From an uncultured Pelagibacteraceae bacterium (lineage in GTDB: Bacteria > Pseudomonadota > Alphaproteobacteria > Pelagibacterales > Pelagibacteraceae), in NCBI GenBank assembly GCA_902616245.1, contig CACMSB010000001.1:62001-126000 (forward strand): 64,000 nucleotides of DNA, in the 5' to 3' direction. Below are positions 42,340 through 56,487 of the stretch, one piece after another. The first letter of the stretch is position 1. Each line of letters opens with the position of its first letter. The translations under genes were made by a program, and so were the position numbers. Under the pieces are notes generated by a model. It searched no databases and had not been told where the DNA came from. It worked only from the letters and a program-made list of their open reading frames with translations.

Positions 42340-42873
42340 ATGAAAAATATTTGTGAATGGAATAATTGTAACGAAGAGGGGCTTTACAAAGCTCCAAAAG
42401 AAAAGGATAACAGCAAAGAATATAGGCTTCTCTGTCTTGAGCATGTAAGGGAGTTTAATAAAAGCTGGAATTATTTTTCAGGAATGAGCGACGAACAAGT
42501 AATCAACTTTTTAAAATCTGACATAACATGGCATAAACCAACGCAGAGTTTTAGCTCTTCAGATAATTTTTTCAAAATATTGTGGAATAATACTTTAAAA
42601 GATGAAAATGGAAAATTTAAAGATTTTAGTAACCTAAATCATATGAATAAGTTTAAGTTTAACAGTAATGATCTTAAAGCCTTTGAAATTTTAGGTGTTG
42701 GAGTTGGTTTAAAATGGGCTAAAATACAAGAAAAATTCAAAAGACTTGTGAAAAAATTTCACCCTGATATGAATGCTGGCAGTAAAAAATTTGAAGATAA
42801 GCTTAAAGTGATAACTTTAGCTTATACCCAATTAAAAAATACTTATAAGGACAAAATTGACAACAAATATTGA
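42340..42873 (+). CDS. DnaJ-domain protein upstream of cobS
   Basis: From the ATG at 42340 the 177-residue protein has an N-terminal cysteine cluster (CEWNNC, later CLEH) that may bind zinc, a middle with [22 protein letters not shown], and a C-terminal J domain with the HPD motif in [12 protein letters not shown] proteins stimulate Hsp70 ATPase. This J-at-the-end form sits between bolA and cobS in many alphaproteobacteria; its client is unknown. It overlaps cobS by 17 bp. Confidence 0.87.
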   Translation: MKNICEWNNCNEEGLYKAPKEKDNSKEYRLLCLEHVREFNKSWNYFSGMSDEQVINFLKSDITWHKPTQSFSSSDNFFKILWNNTLKDENGKFKDFSNLNHMNKFKFNSNDLKAFEILGVGVGLKWAKIQEKFKRLVKKFHPDMNAGSKKFEDKLKVITLAYTQLKNTYKDKIDNKY

Positions 42874-43831
42874 GCAGAACCCAGATATTAAATTATCGAT
42901 TAAACAAACATTCGGTATAGATTCTGATATGGAAGTGGACGCATTTTCAAAAAAAACTGATTATGTGCCAGATATAGATAAAACCTATAAATTTGATAAA
43001 GACACAACTTTAGCAATCCTCTCTGGATTTTCATTTAATAAAAGAGTTCTTGTGCAAGGTTATCATGGAACAGGTAAATCTACACATATAGAACAAATTG
43101 CAGCTAGATTAAACTGGCCATGTATTAGAATTAACTTAGATAGCCATGTTAGTAGAATAGATTTAATTGGTAAAGATTCAATTGTAATCAAAGATGGAAA
43201 ACAAGTTACGGAATTCAAGGAGGGAATTCTTCCTTGGTCGATACAAAATCCAGTAGCTTTAGTATTTGATGAATATGATGCTGGTAGACCAGATGTGATG
43301 TTTGTAATTCAAAGAGTTTTAGAAGCTGAGGGAAATTTTACTTTATTAGACAAGAATAAGGTCATTAAACAAAATAAATATTTCAGATTATTTGCAACAT
43401 CAAATACTGTTGGTTTAGGAGATACAACTGGTCTCTATCACGGAACGCAACAAATAAACCAGGGACAAATGGATAGATGGAACATCGTTACAACATTAAA
43501 TTATTTAGCTTTGGAAAAAGAAATGGAAATTATTTTAGGAAAAAATAAATCTTTAGATAATAATAAAGGTAAAGAGAGAGTTGCAAACATGATAAAAGTT
43601 GCGACACTTACAAGAAAAGGCTTTATGGCTGGAGATATTTCAACTGTTATGAGTCCTAGGACAGTACTACATTGGGCAGAAAATTCTGAAATATTTAAAG
43701 ATGTGGGCTACGCGTTCAGAGTAACTTTTTTAAATAAATGTGATGATGTAGAAAAGAATACAATCGCAGAATACTATCAAAGATGTTTTGGCGAAGAACT
43801 GCCAGAGTCAATGATAAATATTCAGGTTTAA
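42857..43831 (+). CDS. cobS: CobS-type AAA+ ATPase
   Basis: A TTG start inside the dnaJ-like gene opens a 324-residue MoxR-like AAA+ protein. It has Walker [10 protein letters not shown] (68-76), [17 protein letters not shown], Walker [13 protein letters not shown] and sensor [20 protein letters not shown]. CobS forms rings with CobT and drives cobalt insertion by CobN in aerobic cobalamin synthesis. No cobN or other cob gene is in the window, and SAR11 is generally regarded as unable to make B12 fully, so another metal-loading or remodelling role is possible. Confidence 0.92.
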   Translation: MTTNIEQNPDIKLSIKQTFGIDSDMEVDAFSKKTDYVPDIDKTYKFDKDTTLAILSGFSFNKRVLVQGYHGTGKSTHIEQIAARLNWPCIRINLDSHVSRIDLIGKDSIVIKDGKQVTEFKEGILPWSIQNPVALVFDEYDAGRPDVMFVIQRVLEAEGNFTLLDKNKVIKQNKYFRLFATSNTVGLGDTTGLYHGTQQINQGQMDRWNIVTTLNYLALEKEMEIILGKNKSLDNNKGKERVANMIKVATLTRKGFMAGDISTVMSPRTVLHWAENSEIFKDVGYAFRVTFLNKCDDVEKNTIAEYYQRCFGEELPESMINIQV

Positions 43832-45621
43832 TGAACAAAGATGATCTTATAAAAGAGCAATTTAAACAAGCTTTAAACTCTACAATTAAAGCCATTTCAG
43901 GTGAAACATATCCATTAAAAGACAAAAAAAATTTAAAAGAATTTAATATTTCCAAGTTTGATAATTTAAAAGATAAAGAAAACTTTATTAAATTAAGAGC
44001 CGAGGCAGACTCAGAGGCATTGAAAAGAAAATTTTCTGATGACTGCACTTTGGAACAAAATATTCCAAAAACACCTACTTGCCATACACTGTATAAAATT
44101 TCTGAAAAAATAAGATATGAACTTTTAGGGTCACAAATGATGAGGGGAATTTCTAAAAATTTAATGACCAAATATAATAATAAAATTAGTATGGCAAAAT
44201 CTGAAAATATAAAAAAAAAAGAAGAGTCTAATGTTTCTGAAGCTTTTGAATATTACATGCTCAATAAACTAATGAATGTAAGTTTATCTGAAAGTGCTAA
44301 AAAAATTTTATCATACTGGAAAGATGATTTTGAAAAATCTTTAGATAAACATATAAATTTTTTAAAAGAAAATGCAGAAAATCAAAACATATACAATTCT
44401 AAAATATCGGAAATTCTTCAGAGCATGGAGATCTTTGAATCTGAAGAAGAAAATAAAAAAGAGGAGCAGAAGGAAGATGAGCAAAATGACAGTAATTCAA
44501 AAGATAACCAAAAAACAGATAGTGGAGAATCTCAAGAAAGAGAACAAGAAGACAGTATAAATGAAGGTGTTGATAGTTCTGACGAAATGAATGAATTTAG
44601 GCTTGATGAACAGCTAGGGAACGATGATACTGAAAATAATGAGATAGAAAATATCGTCCAGAAAAAAAACTTAGGAATAAGTAATAAAGAATATAAAATT
44701 TTTACTTCAGAATTTGATGAGACAGCAAAAGCAGAGACATTGGAAAATTCTGAAGAAATTTCAAAATTAAGAAAAAATTTAGATCAACAGCTAACTAGTT
44801 TCCAAGACATAATTACGAAACTTGCAAATAAATTACAAAGACAGTTACTTGCAAAACAAAATAGGTCTTGGGAGTTTGATCTTGAAGAAGGTTTATTAGA
44901 TAGTTCAAAATTACCAAGAATAATAATTGATCCATATAATTCTCTTTCTTTTAAAAAAGAGAAAGATTTAGAGTTTAAAGATACAGTTGTGACTTTACTC
45001 ATAGATAATTCTGGATCTATGAGAGGAAGGCCAATTACTATTGCTGCTCTTTGTGCTGATATATTGTCTAGAACATTAGAGAGATGCTCGGTTAAAGTTG
45101 AAATTCTTGGTTTTACAACAAAAAATTGGAAGGGTGGTAAGAGTAGAGAAAAGTGGAATAAACTTGGAAAATTAAAAAACCCAGGTCGTTTAAATGATTT
45201 AAGACACATAATTTATAAATCTGCTGACACTCACTGGAGACAATCAAAAAAAAATTTAGGCTTAATGCTTAAAGAAGGTCTGCTTAAAGAAAATATTGAT
45301 GGTGAAGCTATTACTTGGGCTTTCAATAGACTTAAGAAAAGAAAAGAAGAAAGAAAAATTCTTATGGTAATTTCAGATGGAGCTCCAGTAGATGACTCAA
45401 CATTATCAGTTAACTCAGGTGATTTTTTAGAAAAACATCTAAAACAAACTGTAAAATCAATAGAAAACAAAAGCGATATCGAAATCCTTGCGATAGGTAT
45501 TGGTCACGATGTTTCGAGGTATTACAAAAAAGCGATAAAAATTGCTGATGTTCAAGAGTTAGGTGATGTAATGATTGGTCAGCTTAGTGGTTTGTTTGAA
45601 AATAATAAAAAATTACACTAA
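43831..45621 (+). CDS. cobT: CobT-type von Willebrand factor A protein
   Basis: I start at the ATG that overlaps the cobS stop (TAATG, 43831). The 596-residue protein has a helical N-terminal half, an acidic low-complexity stretch (about residues 205-265, Glu/Asp/Ser/Asn-rich) and a C-terminal vWA domain with the metal-binding [10 protein letters not shown] near residue 392 and [13 protein letters not shown]. It is the partner of CobS in the cobaltochelatase. The pair alone, without the large CobN subunit, is common in alphaproteobacteria. It overlaps the convergent kinase gene by 9 bp. Confidence 0.92.
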   Translation: MNKDDLIKEQFKQALNSTIKAISGETYPLKDKKNLKEFNISKFDNLKDKENFIKLRAEADSEALKRKFSDDCTLEQNIPKTPTCHTLYKISEKIRYELLGSQMMRGISKNLMTKYNNKISMAKSENIKKKEESNVSEAFEYYMLNKLMNVSLSESAKKILSYWKDDFEKSLDKHINFLKENAENQNIYNSKISEILQSMEIFESEEENKKEEQKEDEQNDSNSKDNQKTDSGESQEREQEDSINEGVDSSDEMNEFRLDEQLGNDDTENNEIENIVQKKNLGISNKEYKIFTSEFDETAKAETLENSEEISKLRKNLDQQLTSFQDIITKLANKLQRQLLAKQNRSWEFDLEEGLLDSSKLPRIIIDPYNSLSFKKEKDLEFKDTVVTLLIDNSGSMRGRPITIAALCADILSRTLERCSVKVEILGFTTKNWKGGKSREKWNKLGKLKNPGRLNDLRHIIYKSADTHWRQSKKNLGLMLKEGLLKENIDGEAITWAFNRLKKRKEERKILMVISDGAPVDDSTLSVNSGDFLEKHLKQTVKSIENKSDIEILAIGIGHDVSRYYKKAIKIADVQELGDVMIGQLSGLFENNKKLH

Positions 45622-46893
45622 TTTTTTTAAATTTTTATTTTCCCACTCTATTTTTACTTCCGCTCCACCTCTAGTTTCTGAATTTCTAATTGTTATTTTG
45701 GCAGAATTTTTTTCTAACAAAGTTTTACCTATAAAAATCCCTAAGCCTAATCCAGTTTTTTTATTATCTTTAGGTTTAAGTGTCTTAATATAAGGCTCTC
45801 CAATCTTATTAAGTATATCTTTTGGCATACCAGGGCCATCATCCTCTATTGTTATTTCAGTCTTTTGACTGTCGCTTTTGATAGCAATATAGATATTTTC
45901 ATTTGAAAATTTATTAGCATTTCCAATAAAATTTCTCAAACCATAAACAATTTCGACAGATTTTAATATTTCAAACGAGTTGGAGTCTTGCTCCTTATCA
46001 ATATTGAAATTCTTATTTGAAATTTCCTTAAATGAGTTAACTATCTCATTAATATAATCGTAAAGCGTTTTATTTTTATCAATAAAATCATCTTCTATTG
46101 TAGGATTTAATGTTAGTTTTTTTAAAATATCATTACACCTGTTAACTTGACTAATTAATAGTTCGAGATCTTTTTTTACATTGTCATTGTCTTTAAATTG
46201 ATCAAATAAATCGTGAGAAATAATTTTAATAGTAGACAAAGGAGTGCCAAATGAATGGGCTGCAGCAGCAGCTTGTCCCCCAAGTGAAACAAGTTCGTGT
46301 TCTTTAGAAATTACTTCTTGGATTTTATCTAAAGCATCTTTCCTAAGATTTGTTTCTTGTCCAAAAATAAAAGCGAAATAATTCAAAAAAAATAGCGCAA
46401 TTATCAGTGCTAGAGGAATTGCATAGTAATAATACAAGCTAATACTATATTCATCCAATGGTTTTGGCATTTCATAATGATAAAAAGTTAAAAATATAAT
46501 TGATGCTAGTGTAATTACAATTAATGCAATATTTGTTTTAATATTTAAATTGGATGCAGCGAATACACTTGGTATCAAAAGAAATATTGAAAATGGATTT
46601 AAAATACCTCCAGATAAATAAAGCAAAGCACTCAATTGAAGAATATCTAAAGATAAATAATTAAAAGAGGAAACATTTGAAAGTAAAGGTTTTTTATAGA
46701 AAAATATTAAGTATAGATTACTTAAAACTCCAACAAAAATAATCAGATTAGATAAAATAAAATTGAACTCGAAATTAAAAACAAATTTTACCGTGTTTAT
46801 AGTTATAAATTGGCCTAATATTCCTATCCACCTTAAATTGATATAAGTAGACTTATTTAATGATGCTGTTTTGACAGATTGTTTTAAATCCAT
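45613..46893 (-). CDS. regB: RegB/PrrB-like redox sensor histidine kinase
   Basis: The 426-residue kinase has six membrane segments (residues 20-175) containing GGILNPF (95-101), the quinone-sensing signature of RegB. The phosphorylation box reads [14 protein letters not shown] (His213); RegB normally has HELGTPL, so the acidic neighbour is Ser and Leu is Phe. The ATPase domain has NAN-like GNANKFS, DDGPGMP and GLGLGIF. RegB kinases control respiration and carbon/nitrogen genes by redox state. The regulator gene regA is not adjacent. The start abuts the gyrB stop. Confidence 0.88.
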   Translation of the reverse strand: MDLKQSVKTASLNKSTYINLRWIGILGQFITINTVKFVFNFEFNFILSNLIIFVGVLSNLYLIFFYKKPLLSNVSSFNYLSLDILQLSALLYLSGGILNPFSIFLLIPSVFAASNLNIKTNIALIVITLASIIFLTFYHYEMPKPLDEYSISLYYYYAIPLALIIALFFLNYFAFIFGQETNLRKDALDKIQEVISKEHELVSLGGQAAAAAHSFGTPLSTIKIISHDLFDQFKDNDNVKKDLELLISQVNRCNDILKKLTLNPTIEDDFIDKNKTLYDYINEIVNSFKEISNKNFNIDKEQDSNSFEILKSVEIVYGLRNFIGNANKFSNENIYIAIKSDSQKTEITIEDDGPGMPKDILNKIGEPYIKTLKPKDNKKTGLGLGIFIGKTLLEKNSAKITIRNSETRGGAEVKIEWENKNLKKLV

Positions 46894-48957
<2,064 letters not shown>

Positions 48958-49024
48958 TTAATATGGAAGAAATTTTTATAACATTTTTACAAAAAATTTA
49001 AAAATCGTAGAAGTACAAATGCTT

Positions 49025-49053
49025 AAATAAGTGTTGAATACCAACATTTATTT
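49025..49053. repeat. 12-bp-arm hairpin between tRNA-Ser and gyrB
   Basis: AAATAAGTGTTG and CAACATTTATTT pair over 12 positions (one G-T) around the loop AATAC. It lies in the 170-bp gap after tRNA-Ser and before the gyrB start on the reverse strand. It could end the long upstream transcript or sit in the gyrB leader. The tail on the reverse strand is not a strong U-run. Confidence 0.4.
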
Positions 49054-49121
49054 GATGTTTTTTAGATTTTTTTTCTATTTTAGTAAAACTCATTAAAAAG
49101 ATCAATTTTCTATCAAAAATG

Positions 49122-49211
49122 TGGCGGAGAGAATGGGATTCGAACCCATGATAGAGTTTCCCCTATACACGCTTTCCAAGCGTGCGCCTTCAACCGCTCG
49201 GCCACCTCTCC
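49122..49211 (-). tRNA. tRNA-Ser (GGA), CCA encoded
   Basis: A 90-nt class II tRNA: acceptor GGAGAGG/TCTCTCC, anticodon stem CACGC/GCGTG with loop TTGGAAA (anticodon GGA), a long variable arm (TATAGGGGAAACTCTATC), T arm TGGGTTCGAATCCCA, and GCCA end. G1 follows the stop codon of the methyltransferase gene by only one base, so it must be processed from that mRNA. Confidence 0.97.
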
Positions 49212-49212
49212 T

Positions 49213-50001
49213 TTAGTCACTATTTCTGAATACACATAATGATGTATTTCTGATATTTGAAATGTTTTTCTCTTTAGAAATTTCATTTAAGTAATTCACA
49301 ACATTTTTAGCTGACTGTTTACCAGGAACGTAATCATGCCATAAAATTATTCCGTTTTTGTTGAGCATTTTGAATGATTTCTCTGTATCATTTTTTACAA
49401 CAGAATAAGTATGACCACCATCTATAAATATTAAATCAAATTTATTTATATATTTGCTCTCATCAAACTTGGTTGAATCTTCAAAAATAATGTTAATTTT
49501 ATTCTCAACATCAGTGCCTGAAAATAGAAATTTTTCATATATACTCTCATTTATTATATTTCTAAATGAAATCTTATTATCTATATTTTCTTTATTTAAA
49601 TTTTTTACCTGGTCTGGCCCAAGAGTTAAGGATGTAATTTTAGCATCTTTATTTGAATTAAGCGCCATTAAATAAGTAGTTTTTCCACTACAAGTACCAA
49701 ATTCAAATATATTATTACTTTTTTTACTTAAAACGGATATTATCCATGCTTCGTAGTCAGAGGTCATTCCTACAATTTTATTTTGCGGAGAAATAATAAA
49801 ACTTTTAATTATAGTTTCTTCTTTAGGACCTTTTAAATTTTTACTTATCAATTTCTCATCAAAGATTTTATCTAGCTCAGATATATTTATTTGTTTTATT
49901 TTACTTTTATAAAATAAATTTTTAACTTTTTTTTTATTTGTTTTATATAATAAGAACAAAATTATTAAAAATAAAATTAGGGTTATTATATCTTTTGTCA
50001 T
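49213..50001 (-). CDS. Membrane-anchored class I SAM methyltransferase-like protein
   Basis: The 262-residue protein has one N-terminal membrane helix (residues 5-20) and a Rossmann methyltransferase domain of the Methyltransf_24 type: [17 protein letters not shown] (SAM-binding motif I), ITSLTLGP, then [20 protein letters not shown] and [11 protein letters not shown]. Relatives methylate sugars or other small molecules; the substrate is unknown. It overlaps the lepA end by 4 bp and its stop is one base from tRNA-Ser, so it is the last gene of the thrS-lepA run. Confidence 0.8.
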   Translation of the reverse strand: MTKDIITLILFLIILFLLYKTNKKKVKNLFYKSKIKQINISELDKIFDEKLISKNLKGPKEETIIKSFIISPQNKIVGMTSDYEAWIISVLSKKSNNIFEFGTCSGKTTYLMALNSNKDAKITSLTLGPDQVKNLNKENIDNKISFRNIINESIYEKFLFSGTDVENKINIIFEDSTKFDESKYINKFDLIFIDGGHTYSVVKNDTEKSFKMLNKNGIILWHDYVPGKQSAKNVVNYLNEISKEKNISNIRNTSLCVFRNSD

Positions 50002-51806
50002 TCTTTATTAATTCTTAAAACACCTATAAATGCTTCTTGAGGAATCTCAACTTTTCCAAATTGCTTAGCTCTAGCTTTACCTTTTTTCTGTTTTTCTAAA
50101 AGTTTTCTTTTTCTATCTGTCGCCCCACCTCCATGAATTTTTGTTAATACATCCTTTTTAAAACCTTTGATAGTTTCTCTAGCTATAATTTTACCTCCAA
50201 TAGCCGCTTGAACTGGTATCATAAAATTATGCCTTGGAATTAAATCTTTTAATTTTTCACAGACCTCTCTACCGGTAGTTTGAGCAAAATCTTTATGTAT
50301 CATCATTGCAAGAGCATCAACGGGTTCTGAGTTTACAAGTATATTCATTTTTACAAGGTCTCCTTCTTTGTGATCAATAATTTCATAATCAAAACTAGCA
50401 TAACCACTTGTCATAGATTTAAGACGATCATTAAAGTCAAAAACAACTTCATTTAAAGGTATCTCATAATTAATTACTGCTCGATTTCCTGAATAACTTA
50501 AATTAATTTGTATACCTCTTTTATTTTGACATAACTTAATAATTGATCCCAAGTATTGGTCTGGAGTGATAATTGTGGCTTTAATCCATGGTTCTTCAAT
50601 AAATTTTATATAGGTAGGATCTGGTAAATTTGATGGATTTTGGAGTTCGACAATTTCACCATTATTTAGGTGAACTTTATAAACAACTCCAGGTGTTGTG
50701 GTTAATAAATTAATATCAAACTCTCTTTCAAGCCTTTCTGTGATTATTTCAAGGTGTAAAAGACCTAAAAATCCACATCTAAAACCAAGTCCTAAGGCAG
50801 ACGATGATTCTGCTTCATAAGAAAAACTTGCATCATTTAATTGTAATTTAGCAAGTCCATCTTTTAATTTTTGATATTCAGAACTATCTACAGGAAATAA
50901 ACCACAAAAAACTACTGGCTTACTTGGTTTGAAACCTGGTAATGCATCTTTGAGGGGATTTTCTGCATCGCATATGGTGTCTCCAACTTTAGTTTCAGAT
51001 AAAATTTTAATACCAGTTGTAATAAAACCTATTTCTCCAGCGTTAAGTTCACTCACATCTTTTGTCTTAGGTGTAAAAACACCAACTTTTTCTACAATAT
51101 ATTCTTGATTTGTTGACATCATTTTTATTTTCATATTTTTTTTTAATTTTCCGTCTATAATTCTCACTAATATAACCACTCCAAGATATGTGTCATACCA
51201 GCTATCAACTAATAAACATTTTAATTTGCTATTTTTTTCACCTTTAGGTCCAGGCAAAGAGTTAATAATTTGCTCAAGAATTTCTTCTATTCCTTGTCCA
51301 GTTTTTCCAGAGCAAGGAACAGAATTAGATGTATCTATACCTATAACATCTTCAATTTGATTATTTGTTCTTTCGAGATCAGATGCAGGTAGATCAATTT
51401 TATTTAATACTGGAATAATCTCATGATTTATATCAAGTGCTTGATATACGTTTGCAAGTGTTTGAGCTTCTACCCCTTGAGTACTATCTACAATTAATAT
51501 TGAGCCCTCACACGCATAAAGGCTTCTACTAACTTCATAACTGAAATCTACATGCCCTGGGGTGTCTATAATATTTAAAATATAATTTTTACCATTTTTA
51601 GCTTTATAGTTTAATTTAACTGTTTGTGCTTTAATTGTTATCCCTCTCTCTCTTTCTATATCCATAGAGTCAAGCACTTGAGATTTCATTTCTCTATCAC
51701 TCAAACCTCCGCATTTATGAATTATTCTATCAGCTATAGTTGATTTGCCATGATCTATATGAGCTATAATTGCAAAATTCCTAATGTTGTCTATTGTATT
51801 GCCCAT
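49998..51806 (-). CDS. lepA: Elongation factor 4 (LepA)
   Basis: The 602-residue translational GTPase has AHIDHGKST (G1), [13 protein letters not shown] (G2), [14 protein letters not shown] (G3), NKIDLP (G4), and the LepA-specific C-terminal domain with [30 protein letters not shown] text (seen as [17 protein letters not shown]). LepA acts in ribosome assembly and stalled initiation or elongation. It lies 2 bp after pheT. Confidence 0.98.
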   Translation of the reverse strand: MGNTIDNIRNFAIIAHIDHGKSTIADRIIHKCGGLSDREMKSQVLDSMDIERERGITIKAQTVKLNYKAKNGKNYILNIIDTPGHVDFSYEVSRSLYACEGSILIVDSTQGVEAQTLANVYQALDINHEIIPVLNKIDLPASDLERTNNQIEDVIGIDTSNSVPCSGKTGQGIEEILEQIINSLPGPKGEKNSKLKCLLVDSWYDTYLGVVILVRIIDGKLKKNMKIKMMSTNQEYIVEKVGVFTPKTKDVSELNAGEIGFITTGIKILSETKVGDTICDAENPLKDALPGFKPSKPVVFCGLFPVDSSEYQKLKDGLAKLQLNDASFSYEAESSSALGLGFRCGFLGLLHLEIITERLEREFDINLLTTTPGVVYKVHLNNGEIVELQNPSNLPDPTYIKFIEEPWIKATIITPDQYLGSIIKLCQNKRGIQINLSYSGNRAVINYEIPLNEVVFDFNDRLKSMTSGYASFDYEIIDHKEGDLVKMNILVNSEPVDALAMMIHKDFAQTTGREVCEKLKDLIPRHNFMIPVQAAIGGKIIARETIKGFKKDVLTKIHGGGATDRKRKLLEKQKKGKARAKQFGKVEIPQEAFIGVLRINKE

Positions 51807-51808
51807 TT

Positions 51809-54217
51809 TTAGGATCTAATTTTTGCGCCAGACTTTGACTCAACCGAAGAGATAATTAGTTTATTAATGTTGTCCAGGTCATTTTCATTTAATGTTTTTT
51901 CTTCTGACTGAATAGTTACATTAACAGCTATAGATTTTTTTCCGTCTGGTATATTTTCTCCCTCAAATACATCAAATACTCTTACTGACCTAATTAATTT
52001 GTTATCAACAGATTTAATTATATTAACTAATTCTTGAGATTTAAAATTTTTATTAATAATAAATGCAAAATCTCTCTCTGATTTTTGGAAATCAGAAAAT
52101 TTATATTCAGATTTCAAGTCTTTTATTTTTTGTTTCGACTCTTTTATGTAATCAAGACAAATTTCAAATATTACCAAACCTTCTGTTTTTATATCTAATT
52201 TTTTTAATATATTTGGATGTATTTCTCCAAAATATGCTATAGCATTTTTTTCTTTTTTATTTTGGTATACTCCTCCAGATTTTCCTGGGTGGTAGTAAGA
52301 AGGAGTTCTTTCGTCTATAATGATATCATCTTTATTAATACCTGCTTCATAAAGACTTTGTATTACATCTTTTTTTACATCAAATGTATCTACATTTCTT
52401 TCTTTATCATTCCAAGATAGTCTTGAAACCTTTCCTGCTCTTACACCACCTATCACAGTCAGTTGATCTCCAGGATTTTTTCCTTTAAACGATGGACCAA
52501 TTTCAAATAAAGAAATATCCTTAAATCCTCTATCTAAGTTTTTCTTTAAATAGAATATCAAATTTGGGAAAATAGAATTTCTTAGAACATTTAGATCTGA
52601 ACTAATCGGATTTACAATTGGTATCTCATCATCATTTTCTTTAAACAATTGATTAATTTTAGAGTCAGTAAATGACCATGTCACAGTTTCTAAATAACCT
52701 TTTGATGCAATAGATCTTTGTAAAAAATGAAATAATTTCTGATAATAATTAAGCGTTGGCTTTAATCTTGTCTTAATGGGTTCTAAAGTATTAATATGTT
52801 CGTAGCCTTTTATTCTTACTATTTCTTCAACAATATCAATTGATTGAGTTATGTCTGGTCTCCAAGAGGGCACTACTAACTTTAAAATTTTTTTATTCTT
52901 AGATACATCAAAACCTAGCTTTTCAAGTATTTTAATTAATTCTTTATTTTCAACATTAAATCCAGTTATTTTTTCAAAAAGAATTGGGTCAAAATTAATT
53001 ATTGTTTTTTTATAATTTTCAATTTTTTTTACATCTAATTTACTTATTTCACCTCCACAAATTTGTTTTATTAGCTCAGATGCTTTTGTTAAACCTTCTT
53101 CAATTGATAAAGGATCGATGCCTCTTTCGAATCTGAATTTTGCATCTGTATCTATATTTAATTGTTTAGAAGTTTTTCTTATTGAACGTGGTAAAAAATA
53201 AGCCGATTCTAATAATATGTTTTTAGTTGAATATTCTGTTCCAGATCTTGTCCCACCAATTATACCACCAAGGCCTAGGACTCCGGATCTATCAGAAATA
53301 ACACACATATCATTTTCTAAAATATATTTTTTATTATCCAAGGCTTCGAAGCTTTCTCCTTTGGAAGAACTTCTAACAATAATTTCATTATCTATTTTAT
53401 CTGCATCATAGGCGTGTAATGGTCTATTTAAATCAAACATCACATAATTGGTAATATCAACTATCGCAGATATTGGTTTTTGGCCTAAAGACTTAATTTT
53501 ATCTTTTAGCCATTTTGGACTCTCTTTATTTATTACACCTTTTATTAAACAACTTCCAAATGTTGCACATCCTTGAACTTTTTCTTTTTTTATTGTTACA
53601 TTTATACTTTGATTTCCTCTATATTTTAAATTGGATTTTTTACTAATTTTTAATGTACCAGCGCCAGCAGCAGATAAATCTCTAGCAATTCCTCTTACTC
53701 CCAAACAATCTGGTCTATTGGGTGTAATTGATAAATCTATTACTTTTTCAGAAGTATTTTTAAAATATTTTTCTCCAATTTTATTTGCATATTTATTATT
53801 TTTTAATTCTATAATTCCATCACTTTCATTGGATAATAGTAATTCTGATTCAGAACAGAGCATTCCATATGATGTTACACCTCTTATTTTACTTACAGAT
53901 AATTTCATCTGATTTTTAGGAATAATCGATCCTGGAGGTGCATAAACTGTCAAAAGACCATTTTTTGCATTTGGTGCTCCACATACTACTTCAATTGTTT
54001 TTTCGCTACCTATATCAACATCACATAGCTTCAATCTGTCTGCATTTGGATGAGTTTTGGCATTTATAATTTTTGCAACAATAAATGTATCTAATTCAGA
54101 TTTAGAGTTCTCAAAACTTTCTACTTCTAGACCAATATTAGTTAATTTATCTATTATTTGATTGTTGTTAAATTTTGTTTCAAGATGGTTTTTTAACCAG
54201 TCAACTGTGAACTTCAT
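51809..54217 (-). CDS. pheT: Phenylalanyl-tRNA synthetase beta subunit
   Basis: The 802-residue protein carries the EMAP-like tRNA-binding domain ([21 protein letters not shown]), the B3/4 editing domain, B5 and the C-terminal anticodon-binding FDX-ACB domain ([19 protein letters not shown]). It forms the alpha2-beta2 enzyme with PheS. It overlaps pheS by 4 bp and is normal in length. Confidence 0.97.
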   Translation of the reverse strand: MKFTVDWLKNHLETKFNNNQIIDKLTNIGLEVESFENSKSELDTFIVAKIINAKTHPNADRLKLCDVDIGSEKTIEVVCGAPNAKNGLLTVYAPPGSIIPKNQMKLSVSKIRGVTSYGMLCSESELLLSNESDGIIELKNNKYANKIGEKYFKNTSEKVIDLSITPNRPDCLGVRGIARDLSAAGAGTLKISKKSNLKYRGNQSINVTIKKEKVQGCATFGSCLIKGVINKESPKWLKDKIKSLGQKPISAIVDITNYVMFDLNRPLHAYDADKIDNEIIVRSSSKGESFEALDNKKYILENDMCVISDRSGVLGLGGIIGGTRSGTEYSTKNILLESAYFLPRSIRKTSKQLNIDTDAKFRFERGIDPLSIEEGLTKASELIKQICGGEISKLDVKKIENYKKTIINFDPILFEKITGFNVENKELIKILEKLGFDVSKNKKILKLVVPSWRPDITQSIDIVEEIVRIKGYEHINTLEPIKTRLKPTLNYYQKLFHFLQRSIASKGYLETVTWSFTDSKINQLFKENDDEIPIVNPISSDLNVLRNSIFPNLIFYLKKNLDRGFKDISLFEIGPSFKGKNPGDQLTVIGGVRAGKVSRLSWNDKERNVDTFDVKKDVIQSLYEAGINKDDIIIDERTPSYYHPGKSGGVYQNKKEKNAIAYFGEIHPNILKKLDIKTEGLVIFEICLDYIKESKQKIKDLKSEYKFSDFQKSERDFAFIINKNFKSQELVNIIKSVDNKLIRSVRVFDVFEGENIPDGKKSIAVNVTIQSEEKTLNENDLDNINKLIISSVESKSGAKIRS

Positions 54218-55281
54218 CTACTTAGTCCTCTATAATTTGAAGGGACATCCAATGGATCAAAGCCAAAGTGACTTAACCATCTATAATCAGTCTCAAAAAA
54301 GGCTCTTAAATCATTAATTCCATATTTTAACATTCCAAGTCTGTCTATGCCAATTCCAAAGGCATATCCTTGATATTTACTTGGATTAACTTTTACATTT
54401 TTTAAAACATTTGGATGAACCATTCCACAGCCTAGAATTTCTAACCATTTATTACCTTCGCCAATTACTATCTTTCCATTTTTAATCTCATATCCTATAT
54501 CCACTTCTGCTGAAGGTTCCGTAAATGGAAAATGACTTGGTCTGAATCTCATTTTAATTTTATCAACTTCGAAAAACTCCTTAATGAAATAATTTAAACA
54601 TCCTTTTAGATGTCCCATATTTATATTCTTATCTATATGAAGCCCTTCAACTTGATGAAACATCGGAGCATGGGTTTGATCGCTGTCTGATCTGTAAGTT
54701 CTTCCTGGAGCAATAATTTTAAAAGGAGGTTTACCTTTTAACATAGTTCTTACCTGAACTGGTGATGTGTGAGTTCTCAAAAGTAATTCCTTATTATTAT
54801 CAAGATAAAAAGTATCATGCATATCTCTGGCTGGATGGTTATCCGGTGTATTTAATGCTGTAAAATTATTATATTCATTTTCTACATCTGGACCTTCCTC
54901 AACACTAAATCCGATTTCAGAAAATATAGACGAGATTTCATCTATCACCTGAGAGACTGGGTGAATTTTACCAATTTGAATATCTCTCTCTGGAAGAGTT
55001 ACATCAATTTTTTCTTTCTCAAGCTTTAAATTAATTTCTTTAGTTTCAATTTCTTGAATTTTAATTGATATTTTATTTTGAAGTTCATCTTTAATATTAT
55101 TTAAATCTGAGGCTAATTTTTTTCTTTCCTCTACAGAAATCGAACCTAATTTTTTAAATTCGTTCGATATAATTCCGTTTTTTCCAAATAGTTCAGATTT
55201 GATGTTATTTACTTTTTCAATGTTATTTTCTGTATTAAGCTTATCGATATAATCATCTTTTATTTTTTTAATATCAGACAT
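54214..55281 (-). CDS. pheS: Phenylalanyl-tRNA synthetase alpha subunit
   Basis: The 355-residue catalytic subunit has [41 protein letters not shown] (motif 2 region), [27 protein letters not shown] and [20 protein letters not shown] motif 3. The N-terminal coiled coil (about residues 1-85) binds tRNA-Phe. It lies 43 bp after rplT, in the standard thrS-infC-rpmI-rplT-pheST order. Confidence 0.98.
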   Translation of the reverse strand: MSDIKKIKDDYIDKLNTENNIEKVNNIKSELFGKNGIISNEFKKLGSISVEERKKLASDLNNIKDELQNKISIKIQEIETKEINLKLEKEKIDVTLPERDIQIGKIHPVSQVIDEISSIFSEIGFSVEEGPDVENEYNNFTALNTPDNHPARDMHDTFYLDNNKELLLRTHTSPVQVRTMLKGKPPFKIIAPGRTYRSDSDQTHAPMFHQVEGLHIDKNINMGHLKGCLNYFIKEFFEVDKIKMRFRPSHFPFTEPSAEVDIGYEIKNGKIVIGEGNKWLEILGCGMVHPNVLKNVKVNPSKYQGYAFGIGIDRLGMLKYGINDLRAFFETDYRWLSHFGFDPLDVPSNYRGLSR

Positions 55282-55324
55282 TTTAATAGAATATTTGTTA
55301 AAGGAAGAAAAACAATAGTCTTGA

Positions 55325-55681
55325 TTAATTTAATGCTGCTTGAGCCCTTTTAACTATAGTTTTGAATGCTTCGGGGTTGTCGTAGGCAATTTCTGCAAGA
55401 ATTTTTCTATCCAATTTAATTCCTGATTTGCTTAAACCATTAATAAACTTTGAATATGTTATGCCTTCAGATCTGACACCAGCATTAATTCTTTGTATCC
55501 ACAGTGATTTGAAATCCCTTTTCTTATTTCTTCTATCTCTGTAAGCATACTGCATAGCTTTTTCCATTGCTTGTCTTGCAACTCTTATAGTATTTTTTCT
55601 TCTTCCCCATTGACCTTTAACAGCTTTTAAAACTTTTTTGTGTTTAGCTCTGCTTGTAACTCCTCTTTTAACTCTTGCCAT
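55325..55681 (-). CDS. rplT: 50S ribosomal protein L20
   Basis: The 118-residue basic protein, starting [19 protein letters not shown] and ending with the globular [20 protein letters not shown], matches L20 along its full length. L20 is needed early in 50S assembly and in many bacteria represses its own operon; no L20-binding leader is evident here. It follows rpmI by 1 bp. Confidence 0.98.
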   Translation of the reverse strand: MARVKRGVTSRAKHKKVLKAVKGQWGRRKNTIRVARQAMEKAMQYAYRDRRNKKRDFKSLWIQRINAGVRSEGITYSKFINGLSKSGIKLDRKILAEIAYDNPEAFKTIVKRAQAALN

Positions 55682-55682
55682 T

Positions 55683-55889
55683 TTATCCTCTTAAGCTGTA
55701 AGGCATATAAGATTTTACTATCTTACCATCCTGTTTAGATAAAACAGTCGTGCCTCTTTGTTTTCTAATTTGTGAATTCGTTCTTTTAATCATGCCGTGT
55801 CTTTTTCCAGCCTGTGGGGTAATAACCTTGCCTTTAGCTGAGATTTTAAATCTTTTTTTAGCTGAACTTTTTGTTTTTAACTTGGGCAT
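55683..55889 (-). CDS. rpmI: 50S ribosomal protein L35
   Basis: A 68-residue L35: [19 protein letters not shown], then [21 protein letters not shown]. It is normal for the family. A 52-bp AT-rich gap separates it from infC, without an obvious structured leader. Confidence 0.97.
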   Translation of the reverse strand: MPKLKTKSSAKKRFKISAKGKVITPQAGKRHGMIKRTNSQIRKQRGTTVLSKQDGKIVKSYMPYSLRG

Positions 55890-55941
55890 AATTTTCGGGG
55901 TTATACAAATATTAAATTAAATTTACAACTAGAAATATAGC

Positions 55942-56487
55942 TTATAAAGGCTGGATTACCATAATCATTTGCTTTCCATCAAATTTTGGCTGAAGCTCTA
56001 CTCTTCCAATAGTCTCCATGTCTGCCTTAATTTTATCCATTAATTCATTGCCAAGGTTTGAATGTTGTAACTCTCTTCCTTTAAACCTTATTGTAAATTT
56101 GACTTTATCGCCTTTTGCCAAAAATTTCTGAGCATTTTTAATTTTGAAAGTGTAGTCATGAACTTCTGTAACTGGCCTTAATTTAATTTCTTTTAATTCA
56201 ATTTTCTTTTGTTTTTTTTTTGCTTTGTTAGCTTTTTTTTGTGCATCGTATTTATATTTGCCCATGTCCATAATTTTACAGACAGGGGGTTTTGCATTCG
56301 GAGCAATTTCAATTAAATCTAAACCTTCATTTTTTGCTTTATTGATAGCTTCATTTAAATTTAAAATTCCTAAATTTTCTCCATCACTTGCAATAACTTG
56401 AACTTCATTTGATGTAATTCTATTGTTAGACCTTGGGCCTCTTGCTTTAGTTCTTTTTTGAAAATAATTTTGTTTAAAATCTGCCAC
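55942..56487 (-). CDS. infC: Translation initiation factor IF-3
   Basis: The 181-residue factor has the N-domain NNRITSNEVQVIASDGENLG, the lysine-rich linker KKANKAKKKQKKIELKEIKL and the C-domain FAKGDKVKFTIRFKGRELQH. The start codon is GTG at 56487, directly after the thrS stop, rather than the AUU that lets IF-3 regulate itself in E. coli. The feedback loop is therefore probably weaker or absent here. Confidence 0.97.
   Translation of the reverse strand: MADFKQNYFQKRTKARGPRSNNRITSNEVQVIASDGENLGILNLNEAINKAKNEGLDLIEIAPNAKPPVCKIMDMGKYKYDAQKKANKAKKKQKKIELKEIKLRPVTEVHDYTFKIKNAQKFLAKGDKVKFTIRFKGRELQHSNLGNELMDKIKADMETIGRVELQPKFDGKQMIMVIQPL

Noticed and set aside
42320..42397. Longer N-terminus for the BolA protein
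   Set aside because: The extra residues would overlap the divergent DnaJ-like gene and have no counterpart in BolA proteins; the ATG at 42319 gives the normal length.
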